Shown piece after piece: positions 1 through 4,632 of a stretch of DNA of 16,267 nt. Numbering within the stretch: position 1 is the first letter of the stretch; every line of letters starts with the position of its first letter. The notes below the pieces were generated by a model. It saw nothing but the letters and a program-made list of their open reading frames with translations. It had not been told where the DNA came from and did not search any database. Source of the DNA: Thiohalobacter sp. (GTDB lineage Bacteria > Pseudomonadota > Gammaproteobacteria > DSM-19610); contig JALVCM010000067.1 in NCBI GenBank assembly GCA_027010005.1, positions 1-16,267 on the forward strand, read 5' to 3'. The position numbers and the translations under genes are program-made.

Positions 1-50
1 AAGGGCTTGAATTCACGGGGGCCTTCCGGTAAATTGCGCCGCCTGACAAC

Positions 51-127
51 AGTCGCGTAGCTCAGTTGGTTAGAGCACCACCTTGACATGGTGGGGGTCG
101 TTGGTTCGAATCCAATCGCGACTACCA
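51..127 (+). tRNA. tRNA-Val (anticodon GAC)
   Basis: A complete cloverleaf can be folded. The acceptor stem AGTCGCG at 51-57 pairs with CGCGACT before the discriminator A. The D arm is GCTC/GAGC. The anticodon stem CCACC/GGTGG (78-82, 90-94) holds the loop TTGACAT with anticodon GAC at 85-87, which reads valine codons. A TTCGAAT loop is present and the CCA end is encoded (125-127). Its 3' end borders a tyrosine-recombinase integrase, so it probably doubles as the integration site of the element to the right. Confidence 0.96.
104..127 (+). other. Probable attachment site at the tRNA 3' end
   Basis: Lambda-type integrases commonly use the T-loop and acceptor 3' half of a tRNA gene as the crossover core. 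Here the tRNA is intact and the integrase gene begins 220 bp downstream, reading toward it. That is the usual arrangement at one end of an integrated element. I saw no second copy of this segment in the window, so the other end lies outside it or has been lost. The exact core boundaries are inferred. Confidence 0.5.
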
Positions 128-153
128 TATTTCCCCAATGAAATCAGACAGTT

Positions 154-176
154 AAAAGCCCCTCTAACGAGGGGCT
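154..176 (-). terminator. Intrinsic terminator downstream of the integrase
   Basis: AGCCCCTC at 157-164 and GAGGGGCT at 169-176 form an 8-bp GC-rich stem with a TAAC loop. On the minus strand the stem is followed by TTTT, so it would end transcription arriving from the xis-int genes. On the plus strand no U-run follows, so it is a poor terminator for the tRNA. Confidence 0.6.
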
Positions 177-185
177 GAATTGCCA

Positions 186-218
186 GTTCAAAATCTGTTC
201 AAAATCTGTTGAAAATTA
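186..218. repeat. Three tandem 11-bp repeats, possible integrase arm-type sites
   Basis: GTTCAAAATCT occurs at 186-196 and again at 197-207, followed by a degenerate copy GTTGAAAATTA at 208-218. The spacing is 11 bp, about one helical turn. Lambda-type integrases bind direct-repeat arm sites next to the core with their N-terminal domain, and the integrase here has such a domain. The assignment as arm sites is inference from position and repeat form. Confidence 0.5.
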
Positions 219-322
219 TCCCACCAGATAAGCGCCTGTACCAGTACCGTGAGCAACTCGCGGCGGCGAAGGCCGTTATGCGCCAGTACCGCAACGCGCT
301 GAGGTCGCTGGCGAGAAAATAA
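209..322 (+). CDS. Possible short ORF, 37 codons, unknown
   Basis: An open frame from a TTG codon at 209 to TAA at 320-322 encodes a basic, helix-like peptide that includes RLYQYREQLAAAKAV. The amino-acid pattern looks coding-like. However, there is no ribosome binding site, the start overlaps the tandem repeats, and the stretch is only 37 codons. It may be the tail of a gene cut off when the element integrated. I do not recognise it. Confidence 0.2.
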   Translation: MKIIPPDKRLYQYREQLAAAKAVMRQYRNALRSLARK

Positions 323-346
323 CCAGCCCTGTGCCGGCTGGCCCAG

Positions 347-1582
347 TCAGACTGGGATCTTGACGGTCGACCATTCGTGTCCGTCCAGGTACAGCCTGGT
401 CGTGCGCTCCTGACTGTGACCTCGCAGCACCTGTATGGCGTGCACAGACCAGCCCTGCGTCTGTCTCAGATGCTCCCCAAGGGCCAACAGCTCATGGAAC
501 GTCGGCCGCTCAGCGGGGCTCAGATGGGCGTACAGACCTGATTTGTCCAGCGCCTCAGCGAACCCCTTGGAGATCTGTTGCAGCGTGAGCTGAAACGGGT
601 GCTCGCGCTCGCTTGAGCGTCGTACGCGCTTCGGGCGTCTGTGGACCAGGTACGGGCACAGCACGTCGTCCCTGCAGGCCTCGATGACCTCACCCAAAGT
701 GCGGGCACCGAACCCTGACACTACGACCGGAAGCGCTTCCGGGATCCTGACGTAAGATCCCACACCGTGCTTGCGTGTTTTGCTGATTGCAACGTACACG
801 TGCCGGCCATCCTCGTCATCACGTGACCAGTCGTACCGCCAGCGCCAGACCTCGTGACGACGCTGCAGTGCGTTGACGCTCAGCTCCATGGCACACCGGA
901 TCGCGTTGTCGGCCTGGTTCCAGATCGCCAGATAGGCCTCGACTGGGTCGATCCCAGTCTCACCGGGCCGCGTACCTGGGAGTGTGAGCCGCTGTCGCCG
1001 CTTGGCCGCAGCCGAGGCGGGCCGGATCCGGGCCGGGAGGTTCTCTGCCACGATCCCGTCTGATACAGCTTCTGCCCACAAATCCACAAGTCTCGTGCGG
1101 TATTTATTGTAGACCTCGGGAGTCGTGCCGATTTCCTGCAGAAACTGCGCGAGCTGAGACTGCGTGACTGCAGAGAGCCGGCGCTTGCCGTTCAGTCCTG
1201 CCACGATGTTCTTGTACAGGCGGTTGTATTCACGCAACGTGTACGACGACAGCGGCTGACCTTTGACGCGCCGGGCCGGCAGTACCTCTGACGTGAATCT
1301 GTCGACGTAGTCTGCGACAGTCGTGTATTCGTCTACGCGCTTGCTGCTCTTGCGCAGTACTGTCTCAACAAGTTGCGCGCCTCGTGCGAACACCCTGTTC
1401 AGCTGCTCGGCCGCATCAATCGCCTCGCGCTCTGTAACGTAGCCGAAGATCTGCGTGCGATCCGGATCTCCTTTTTCCAGATCCGGGCGCAGGTAGTAGT
1501 AGTACAACCGTCCGTCCTTACGTCGCGTCACGTACAAGTTCTTTGGCCAGTTGCGTCTCTTGTCAGAACGTTTGCGGGCCAT
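347..1582 (-). CDS. int: Lambda-type tyrosine recombinase (phage/island integrase)
   Basis: This 411-residue protein would carry out site-specific integration and, with the excisionase, excision of the element at the tRNA-Val gene. The N-terminus (residues 3-30, RSDKRRNWPKNLYV) resembles the arm-binding domain of lambda Int. The core-binding domain follows at about 85-185 and the catalytic domain at about 210-400. Visible catalytic residues are Arg241 or Arg242 (QRRHEVWRW), Lys268 (SKTRKHG), His389 (RGHS) and the nucleophile Tyr398 (RLYLDG). The second conserved arginine, normally in H-x-x-R, appears as leucine: the protein reads H363-E-L-L366, encoded by CAT GAG CTG TTG. This may impair activity or be a family variant. 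The start is supported by AAGGAG seven bases upstream. The gene follows xis by 18 bp, so the two are probably cotranscribed. Confidence 0.93.
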   Translation of the reverse strand: MARKRSDKRRNWPKNLYVTRRKDGRLYYYYLRPDLEKGDPDRTQIFGYVTEREAIDAAEQLNRVFARGAQLVETVLRKSSKRVDEYTTVADYVDRFTSEVLPARRVKGQPLSSYTLREYNRLYKNIVAGLNGKRRLSAVTQSQLAQFLQEIGTTPEVYNKYRTRLVDLWAEAVSDGIVAENLPARIRPASAAAKRRQRLTLPGTRPGETGIDPVEAYLAIWNQADNAIRCAMELSVNALQRRHEVWRWRYDWSRDDEDGRHVYVAISKTRKHGVGSYVRIPEALPVVVSGFGARTLGEVIEACRDDVLCPYLVHRRPKRVRRSSEREHPFQLTLQQISKGFAEALDKSGLYAHLSPAERPTFHELLALGEHLRQTQGWSVHAIQVLRGHSQERTTRLYLDGHEWSTVKIPV

Positions 1583-1600
1583 CTGTCATCTCCTTATCTG

Positions 1601-1828
1601 TCAACTCTCGATTCTGCTCATCACTCGGTCGACAAGCGCGTTCACGGGCTGCAGGCCGGAACGCTGTTGCGGTGTGCCGTCCTCGTTCACAAGAACATAC
1701 CACCTGCCACCTTCCTTGACACCAGGTAGCTCACCACGCTTGATGCGTCGCTTGACCGTCATCAAACTGGGCCGTGAGCCCTGCGCGTAATTGCGCTCAA
1801 CGTATTCCGAAATTCGCATCTTTAGCAT
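1601..1828 (-). CDS. xis: Excisionase-like DNA-binding protein
   Basis: This small basic protein (75 residues from the chosen start) would bend attachment-site DNA and bias the integrase toward excision. It contains MRISEYVERNY, then SLMTVKRRIKRGELPG, and GGRWYVLV. This is the winged-helix layout of phage excisionases: helix, recognition helix ending in an R-x-G turn, then a beta wing with W-Y-V. I chose the ATG at 1826-1828 because GGAG lies eight bases upstream. An earlier in-frame ATG at 1852 would overlap that site and has no ribosome binding site of its own. The gene lies directly upstream of int. Its promoter carries two 13-bp direct repeats, suggesting autoregulation or binding by Xis itself. 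The identity is inferred from context and the short winged-helix pattern. Confidence 0.8.
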   Translation of the reverse strand: MLKMRISEYVERNYAQGSRPSLMTVKRRIKRGELPGVKEGGRWYVLVNEDGTPQQRSGLQPVNALVDRVMSRIES

Positions 1829-1857
1829 CTGTCTATCTCCACTTATGCGCATGATTC

Positions 1858-1900
1858 GTTAGCAATAGTATAACATGATCACAAACTGTTAGCAATAGTA
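1858..1900. repeat. Two 13-bp direct repeats spaced 30 bp
   Basis: GTTAGCAATAGTA occurs at 1858-1870 and 1888-1900. The 30-bp period is close to three helical turns, placing both copies on the same DNA face. They coincide with the -10 and -35 boxes of the xis-int promoter, which suggests operator or Xis binding sites. Confidence 0.65.
1867..1895 (-). promoter_or_regulatory. Promoter of the xis-int operon
   Basis: On the minus strand TTGCTA (complement of 1890-1895) lies 17 bp before TATACT (complement of 1867-1872). These are reasonable -35 and -10 boxes placed about 40 bp upstream of the xis start. Each box falls in one of the two 13-bp direct repeats, so a protein bound to the repeats would block RNA polymerase. 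Confidence 0.55.
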
Positions 1901-1904
1901 ATCT

Positions 1905-1933
1905 TTGTTCAGTTGTGTCCTGATTTGTATAGC
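1905..1933 (+). promoter_or_regulatory. Possible weak promoter for the plus-strand small genes
   Basis: TTGTTC (1905-1910) and TATAGC (1928-1933) are separated by 17 bp and lie upstream of the gene at 1991. The match is modest, so this is tentative. It would be divergent from the xis-int promoter. Confidence 0.25.
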
Positions 1934-1990
1934 TACCCAAGCGAAATGTGTTTCGATAAACTGTACTCTGCGTATGAGAGGAGACAGTAG

Positions 1991-2287
1991 ATGAAAAAAC
2001 AAGACCGGAAGCAGCAGGCTAGCAGTGCAGGGTTTGTCACGCTGTTGTTGGCGTACTATCTGCCGATGAATTCACAAGGCGAATTCGATCTGGCGATGCT
2101 GCCAGCGTACGTACAAAAGTATCTCAATCGCACGCTGGTAATGGCTATGATTCTCGGTGGAGGCGCGCAGTTCGCGTATGACATGGGTTCGCTGGCATGG
2201 GCAATCGCCTTGGGCGTCCCAGCCGGTATTTTCGGTGTTCTTATCGGCGTATATGGCATAGTCTACTGGGATGTGTGGCGCAATTAA
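1991..2287 (+). CDS. Small membrane protein, unknown function
   Basis: This 98-residue protein has a short charged N-terminus (MKKQDRKQQ) and hydrophobic stretches at about residues 13-24, 48-62 and 68-92. The last is glycine-rich (GVPAGIFGVLIGVYGIVYW) and is almost certainly membrane-spanning. A clear ribosome binding site, AGAGGAG, lies seven bases before the ATG. It is transcribed away from xis-int and is followed closely by another small gene. I recognise no family. Small hydrophobic proteins in this position of phage-like elements include holin-like, superinfection-exclusion and toxin peptides, but nothing in the sequence selects one of these. Confidence 0.7.
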   Translation: MKKQDRKQQASSAGFVTLLLAYYLPMNSQGEFDLAMLPAYVQKYLNRTLVMAMILGGGAQFAYDMGSLAWAIALGVPAGIFGVLIGVYGIVYWDVWRN

Positions 2288-2360
2288 GACGACATGTTTG
2301 TCATTAGCAGAGTGTTCAGATAAACATATTGATAGCAGAAGTGTGATCGAGGTGCAGAAC

Positions 2361-2540
2361 ATGAACAACGTGATCAACCTGAATGAATACCGCCAGCGCC
2401 GCGAGGCGTCACGAGTGCTGACGGTTGACGAGATCTTGAGCGTCGACACTAATACGACGAAGCGTGAGCTGCGCGACTGGGCGAGCGAGACGAAGAGTCC
2501 CGAGCTGGCCGCAGCCCTGCTGCGGATGGCGGACTGGTGA
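2361..2540 (+). CDS. Small hydrophilic protein, unknown function
   Basis: This 59-residue protein begins MNNVINLNEYRQRRE and ends with ELAAALLRMADW. It is charged and largely helical, with no membrane segment. The frame is open further upstream, but the ATG at 2361 is preferred because GAGGTG precedes it by six bases and the upstream extension would overlap the previous gene with low-quality sequence. The N-INLNEYR start resembles that of many short phage and plasmid proteins but is not diagnostic. It is probably in one operon with the membrane protein before it. Function unknown. Confidence 0.6.
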   Translation: MNNVINLNEYRQRREASRVLTVDEILSVDTNTTKRELRDWASETKSPELAAALLRMADW

Positions 2541-2631
2541 GCAGGGCGGCGATAGGGATCTGGTCAAGGGGAAGCAACCGGGGTCCGGAACGCACGATCT
2601 GAGCTGACGCACATAGGGAATCCGGTTGGCA

Positions 2632-2648
2632 CAGACGCGCAGCGTCTG
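2632..2648. repeat. Perfect 7-bp inverted repeat (hairpin)
   Basis: CAGACGC and GCGTCTG flank the loop GCA. GCACAGA outside the first arm can also pair imperfectly with TCTGTGC beyond the second. No U-run follows on either strand, so it is not a standard terminator. It may be a protein-binding dyad or RNA hairpin in the convergent intergenic region. Confidence 0.35.
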
Positions 2649-2668
2649 ATTCTGTGCGCGAGCACAAC

Positions 2669-2695
2669 AAAAAGACCCCGCCGAGGTGGCGGGGT
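2669..2695 (-). terminator. Intrinsic terminator
   Basis: ACCCCGCC (2675-2682) and GGCGGGGT (2688-2695) form an 8-bp stem with a 5-base loop. Read on the minus strand, the stem is followed by a run of five Ts (2673-2669). It lies just downstream of the membrane-protein gene that ends at 2728 and should end its transcript. Confidence 0.8.
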
Positions 2696-2727
2696 TGAGT
2701 AAGGCGCACGGATGCGCAGCTGACTAA

Positions 2728-3303
2728 CTACAGATTCAACACTTTCACGGCTTCGCTCGGCAGATGTGAGAGCAGCGCTTCGCGTTGTTCCTCCTCGCGC
2801 TGTTGACACATCCTCAGCGTGACCAGCGCGTCGCGGTATCGAGCGTACACTGCTGCGACGAACTGCGTGCGACGTTCGTCGTCGAACTCACGATTCTGGA
2901 TCGCGACGTGAGCCGTGTATGCCGCGTTCGCGAGCCAGCGCACGTCCTCGTCCAGATTCGAGCTGTTGTGCTCCGCGAGCAACTCGCCGAGGCAATCCAT
3001 CACGGCATCATCAATCGTACGATTACGAGCAGCGAGCACGGCGTTTGCTGCGTGTCTGACAGTCTCGTCGTGACGATCGACCAGCGCGCCGGTGATCCAG
3101 GGTACGACGATAGCGAGCAGGCCAATTGCAGCGACGTAGAGATCCGGCTGACGTGTCAGCATTGACACTGCAACTGCTGCTGCGATCGCAATGTAGAGCA
3201 CAACGTGCACGTGACGCAGTACACGTGTCGTCAGTCGTCCAGATTGAAATACACGCTCTGCTGTTCGCTCGATTCTATCAAGTGTTTTTTCGATAGTTTG
3301 CAT
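2728..3303 (-). CDS. Two-TM membrane protein with cytoplasmic helical tail, unknown
   Basis: The 191-residue product has an amphipathic N-terminus (MQTIEKTLDRIERTAERV). Two adjacent membrane segments follow at about 31-49 (VVLYIAIAAAVAVSML) and 55-74 (LYVAAIGLLAIVVPWITGAL), and then a long charged helical region to the end. The topology is a hairpin anchor with both ends on one side, probably the cytoplasm. GAGG lies eight bases before the ATG, inside a 12-bp palindrome that may be an operator covering the ribosome binding site. It has its own terminator downstream. No family is recognised. Hairpin-anchored helical proteins on mobile elements are sometimes exclusion or abortive-infection effectors, but that is speculation. 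Confidence 0.75.
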   Translation of the reverse strand: MQTIEKTLDRIERTAERVFQSGRLTTRVLRHVHVVLYIAIAAAVAVSMLTRQPDLYVAAIGLLAIVVPWITGALVDRHDETVRHAANAVLAARNRTIDDAVMDCLGELLAEHNSSNLDEDVRWLANAAYTAHVAIQNREFDDERRTQFVAAVYARYRDALVTLRMCQQREEEQREALLSHLPSEAVKVLNL

Positions 3304-3304
3304 G

Positions 3305-3366
3305 TGAGGTACCTCATTGGTTGGTTTCTATCAAGGACACGTCTGTCCTATCCAGTATAGGTACCT
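3305..3366. promoter_or_regulatory. Cluster of dyads in the promoter region of the two-TM gene
   Basis: Three elements are seen. TGAGGTACCTCA (3305-3316) is a perfect 12-bp palindrome over the ribosome binding site. AGGACA-cgtc-TGTCCT (3334-3349) is a 6-bp inverted repeat. A second AGGTACCT (3359-3366) touches a minus-strand TATACT box (complement of 3354-3359). The shared AGGTACCT cores are 52 bp apart, close to five helical turns. This suggests repressor control, perhaps by the HTH protein encoded just upstream; that link is inference. The -35 box is weak. Confidence 0.4.
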
Positions 3367-3421
3367 GTTATGCAAAAACAGGACAGTCTCCAAAGTTAAA
3401 TCATAATCATGTGTAAAGTGT

Positions 3422-4006
3422 TCAGTCACTGGAGAGGCGTTTTATCAGCTCTGCAGCCTCGTCAGCAGTGATCCGCTTGCCAAGGAACGACTTGCCTGAT
3501 GCGTCTTCGTACAGTCGTAAGATCAACAGTTTTGTCTCGTAATCGAACTCAGCAACGCGAGGCGGTGCCAATGGAGCGTACCTTGGATCACGCAACAGAG
3601 TCTCGATTCCGAGATCAATTTGGTGCTCTACAGGCTCGTCTGCAGGCAGAAAATCCTCCTCTCTGACGCGCCCTGCGGCGAGCAGAACGACGCTCCGAGG
3701 GACGCCAAGGAACTCTGCTGCGCGATCTGCGAATTCGTCTGAGATGTGCTTGATGAGGCGGTGTCCTGAACGCATCTGCGAGATGTATCCCGGTGTGACG
3801 CCGAGGCTTTTAGCTAGTTGAGAGATCGACATACCCTGCCGCCAGGCATGCCGAAACAACATGCCCAACAGCGGATTTTCACGCGTCAGATCAACGTCCT
3901 CACCAGCAGCCAGGTCATCCCAGACGCTGCGCTTTAGTGCTGCCTTTTTCTTCGCAGCTTTCTTCTTGGTGGCCTTCTTCTTTGCTCTTTTTTTCTTCGC
4001 TGCCAT
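3422..4006 (-). CDS. XRE-type HTH regulator with histone-like lysine-rich N-terminal tail
   Basis: This is a 194-residue predicted DNA-binding regulator. Residues 3-26 form a histone H1-like tail of alternating lysine and alanine (KKKATKKKAAKKKAALK). A lambda-repressor-type HTH spans about 46-110: SISQLAKSLGV is the first helix and TPGYISQMRSG the recognition helix, as in Cro/CI proteins. The C-terminal 80 residues are acidic helical sequence with no catalytic motif. AAGGAC lies six bases before the ATG. The gene sits downstream of the CRISPR-repeat-like RNA and its terminator, so it must be transcribed from its own promoter near 4023-4046. A small HTH protein next to a candidate anti-CRISPR unit is reminiscent of Aca repressors, but the size and tail differ. 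It could instead be the maintenance repressor of the element. Confidence 0.85.
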   Translation of the reverse strand: MAAKKKRAKKKATKKKAAKKKAALKRSVWDDLAAGEDVDLTRENPLLGMLFRHAWRQGMSISQLAKSLGVTPGYISQMRSGHRLIKHISDEFADRAAEFLGVPRSVVLLAAGRVREEDFLPADEPVEHQIDLGIETLLRDPRYAPLAPPRVAEFDYETKLLILRLYEDASGKSFLGKRITADEAAELIKRLSSD

Positions 4007-4032
4007 CGTCGTGTCCTTGCAATTTTACACTC

Positions 4033-4046
4033 GCTAACAGGATAGC
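4033..4046. promoter_or_regulatory. Short dyad upstream of the HTH gene
   Basis: On the minus strand GCTATCCTGTTAGC has 4-bp arms GCTA/TAGC and lies just upstream of a TAAAAT box (complement of 4023-4028) that may be the -10 element of the HTH gene. The GTTAGC half matches the half-sites seen at 1858, 1888 and, with one extra T, at 4263-4302. Possible autoregulatory operator. Confidence 0.3.
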
Positions 4047-4052
4047 ATACAA

Positions 4053-4079
4053 TAAAAAACCCCGCCACGAGGGCGGGGT
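4053..4079 (-). terminator. Intrinsic terminator of the structured RNA
   Basis: CCCCGCC (4060-4066) and GGCGGGG (4072-4078) form a 7-bp stem, extended by an A-T pair, with a 5-base loop. On the minus strand it is followed by six Ts (4059-4054). It lies directly after the closing stem of the structured RNA and upstream of the HTH gene, so it should define the RNA 3' end. Confidence 0.85.
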
Positions 4080-4113
4080 CTGGACAGTTGAGGTTTCCTT
4101 GTCAAGCACTTTA

Positions 4114-4204
4114 GAATACCTACCAAGCGGTAAGGAAACGAGCTGATCGTGCTTTCGCAGTGAGAACGCTAAGTGCTTTTGAATACCTACCAAGCGGTAA
4201 GGAA
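4114..4204 (-). repeat. Two identical 24-nt direct repeats in the ncRNA
   Basis: A 24-base segment is identical at 4114-4137 and 4181-4204, a period of 67 bp. On the minus strand it contains CCTTACCGCTTGGTAGG, which can fold as a hairpin with one bulged T and a GCTT loop. CTTT precedes it and CG follows it in both copies after one variable base. If the unit came from a CRISPR array this would be a duplicated spacer. The hairpin instead suggests a structural module. Confidence 0.85.
4139..4169 (-). repeat. Degenerate second copy of the CRISPR-like repeat
   Basis: On the minus strand this 31-nt stretch begins GCGTTC, continues CTGCGAAAGCA and ends CAGCTCG. It keeps the register of the first copy relative to the adjacent 24-nt repeat. 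The GTTC start, the CTGC/GCA stem edges and the CG end are shared, but the stem is reduced to TGC-GAAA-GCA. It is probably a decayed or diverged duplicate of the 4206-4234 element. Confidence 0.4.
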
Positions 4205-4205
4205 T

Positions 4206-4234
4206 CGGGTCATCCCTGCATACGCAGGGAACAC
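4206..4234 (-). repeat. Solitary 29-nt sequence resembling a type I-E CRISPR repeat
   Basis: On the minus strand it reads GTGTTCCCTGCG, then TATGCA, then GGGATGACCCG. By hand it matches the E. coli I-E repeat at 21 of 29 positions with no gap. Three of the differences lie in the loop. Two others, C to T and G to A, compensate each other in the stem, which stays CCCTGC-GTAT-GCAGGG. The 8 bases after the stem, ATGACCCG, match the position of the Cas6e-generated crRNA 5' handle. Confidence 0.65.
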
Positions 4235-4261
4235 GTAACTTTTCTCAACTGTCTGATACCT

Positions 4262-4290
4262 AGTTTAGCAAATGCTTATGACGTTGTCAA
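4262..4290 (-). promoter_or_regulatory. Near-consensus sigma70 promoter for the ncRNA
   Basis: On the minus strand a perfect TTGACA (complement of 4285-4290) is followed after 17 bp by TAAACT (complement of 4262-4267). The predicted start falls at the foot of the closing stem of the RNA. This is the strongest promoter I see in the window. Confidence 0.8.
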
Positions 4291-4302
4291 CATCTGCTAA
4301 AC
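4263..4302. promoter_or_regulatory. Nested dyad operator over the ncRNA promoter
   Basis: An outer inverted repeat, GTTTAGCA-n-ATG (4263-4274) with CAT-n-TGCTAAAC (4291-4302), encloses an inner one, TGAC-gtt-GTCA (4279-4289). Together they span the -10 box, the spacer and the -35 box. A dimeric repressor bound here would shut off the RNA. Confidence 0.5.
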
Positions 4303-4314
4303 GAATTTTTTGGC

Positions 4315-4632
4315 TTAGTCGTCGAGGTTGTCTGTCTCCAGCGGGTCTCTGTTTCCAAACGACTGGAGCACTTCGTCAGCACGTTTTGCGCAGAGATTGC
4401 TGAGTGTTTTGAGCAGCAACCAGTTCGCCAGCTCGTCGTCTTTCGCAAGCAAGATCTTGTTTGTCGTTGCCTCGTCTAGCTTGTTGTCGCGCAACGTTTT
4501 TATGATTTCAGAGACCGTGTTCAGGTACGCACGGCGGTCGTTGTCGTCGTCGATTGTTGCTGCAAGATTGCGCACCGTGGATGCGAATTGCTCGACGTAG
4601 GTATTTGCAGATTTGTCGTTCGTCTCGGCCAT
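4315..4632 (-). CDS. Small acidic protein, unknown; possibly leaderless
   Basis: This 105-residue protein is rich in Asp and Glu (TIDDDNDRR, ending ETDNLDD), all helical in appearance, with no membrane segment, signal peptide or recognised motif. The ATG at 4632 is the only methionine start and has no ribosome binding site. Instead TATACT lies just six bases upstream, placing the expected transcription start on the ATG itself, so the mRNA may be leaderless. A 22-bp imperfect dyad covers the -35 zone. The gene lies directly upstream of the promoter of the CRISPR-repeat-like RNA, on the same strand. Small, acidic orphan proteins in such a position are typical of anti-CRISPR proteins and of DNA mimics, but nothing here proves that role. 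Confidence 0.65.
   Translation of the reverse strand: MAETNDKSANTYVEQFASTVRNLAATIDDDNDRRAYLNTVSEIIKTLRDNKLDEATTNKILLAKDDELANWLLLKTLSNLCAKRADEVLQSFGNRDPLETDNLDD

Larger units (their letters stand above)
4054..4255 (-). ncRNA. Candidate structured ncRNA with solitary CRISPR-like repeat (Racr-like)
   Basis: No protein is encoded here, but promoter, structure and terminator line up as one RNA of about 200 nt. Transcription should begin near 4255, seven bases after a TAAACT box. The first bases form a 10-bp closing stem: GACAGTTGAG (complement of 4244-4253) pairs with CTCAACTGTC (complement of 4083-4092). Inside are two tandem modules, each with an identical 24-nt hairpin-forming segment. The first module opens with a 29-nt type I-E-like CRISPR repeat, and the second has a degenerate equivalent. 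AAGCACTT and AAGTGCTT (4171-4178 and 4104-4111) can form a further 8-bp long-range stem. The RNA ends in a GC-rich terminator. Solitary CRISPR repeats on mobile elements are known as RNA anti-CRISPRs that capture Cas subunits. A type III antitoxin RNA, an antisense regulator, or an orphan mini-array are alternatives. Confidence 0.6.

Noticed and set aside
1373..1729. Plus-strand open frame of 118 codons across the xis-int junction
   Set aside because: It is antisense to the integrase and excisionase, which have clear motifs and ribosome binding sites. Its own translation shows no family pattern.
2785..3165. Plus-strand open frame of 126 codons opposite the two-TM protein gene
   Set aside because: It has no ribosome binding site and its composition mirrors the opposite strand. 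The minus-strand protein has a coherent membrane topology.
4206..4234. A conventional CRISPR array
   Set aside because: There is only one well-formed repeat, the second is degenerate, the intervening sequence is duplicated rather than unique, and no cas genes are present in the window.
4083..4253. The 10-bp inverted repeat as ends of a small transposable element (MITE)
   Set aside because: I saw no target duplication outside the arms and no matching transposase ends. The promoter start and terminator line up with the repeat as an RNA closing stem instead.
4054..4255. A type III toxin-antitoxin RNA (ToxI-like) upstream of a toxin
   Set aside because: The order of repeats, terminator and downstream gene is similar, but the repeats are far longer than ToxI units and the downstream protein is an HTH regulator, not a ToxN-like RNase. 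Kept only as an alternative.
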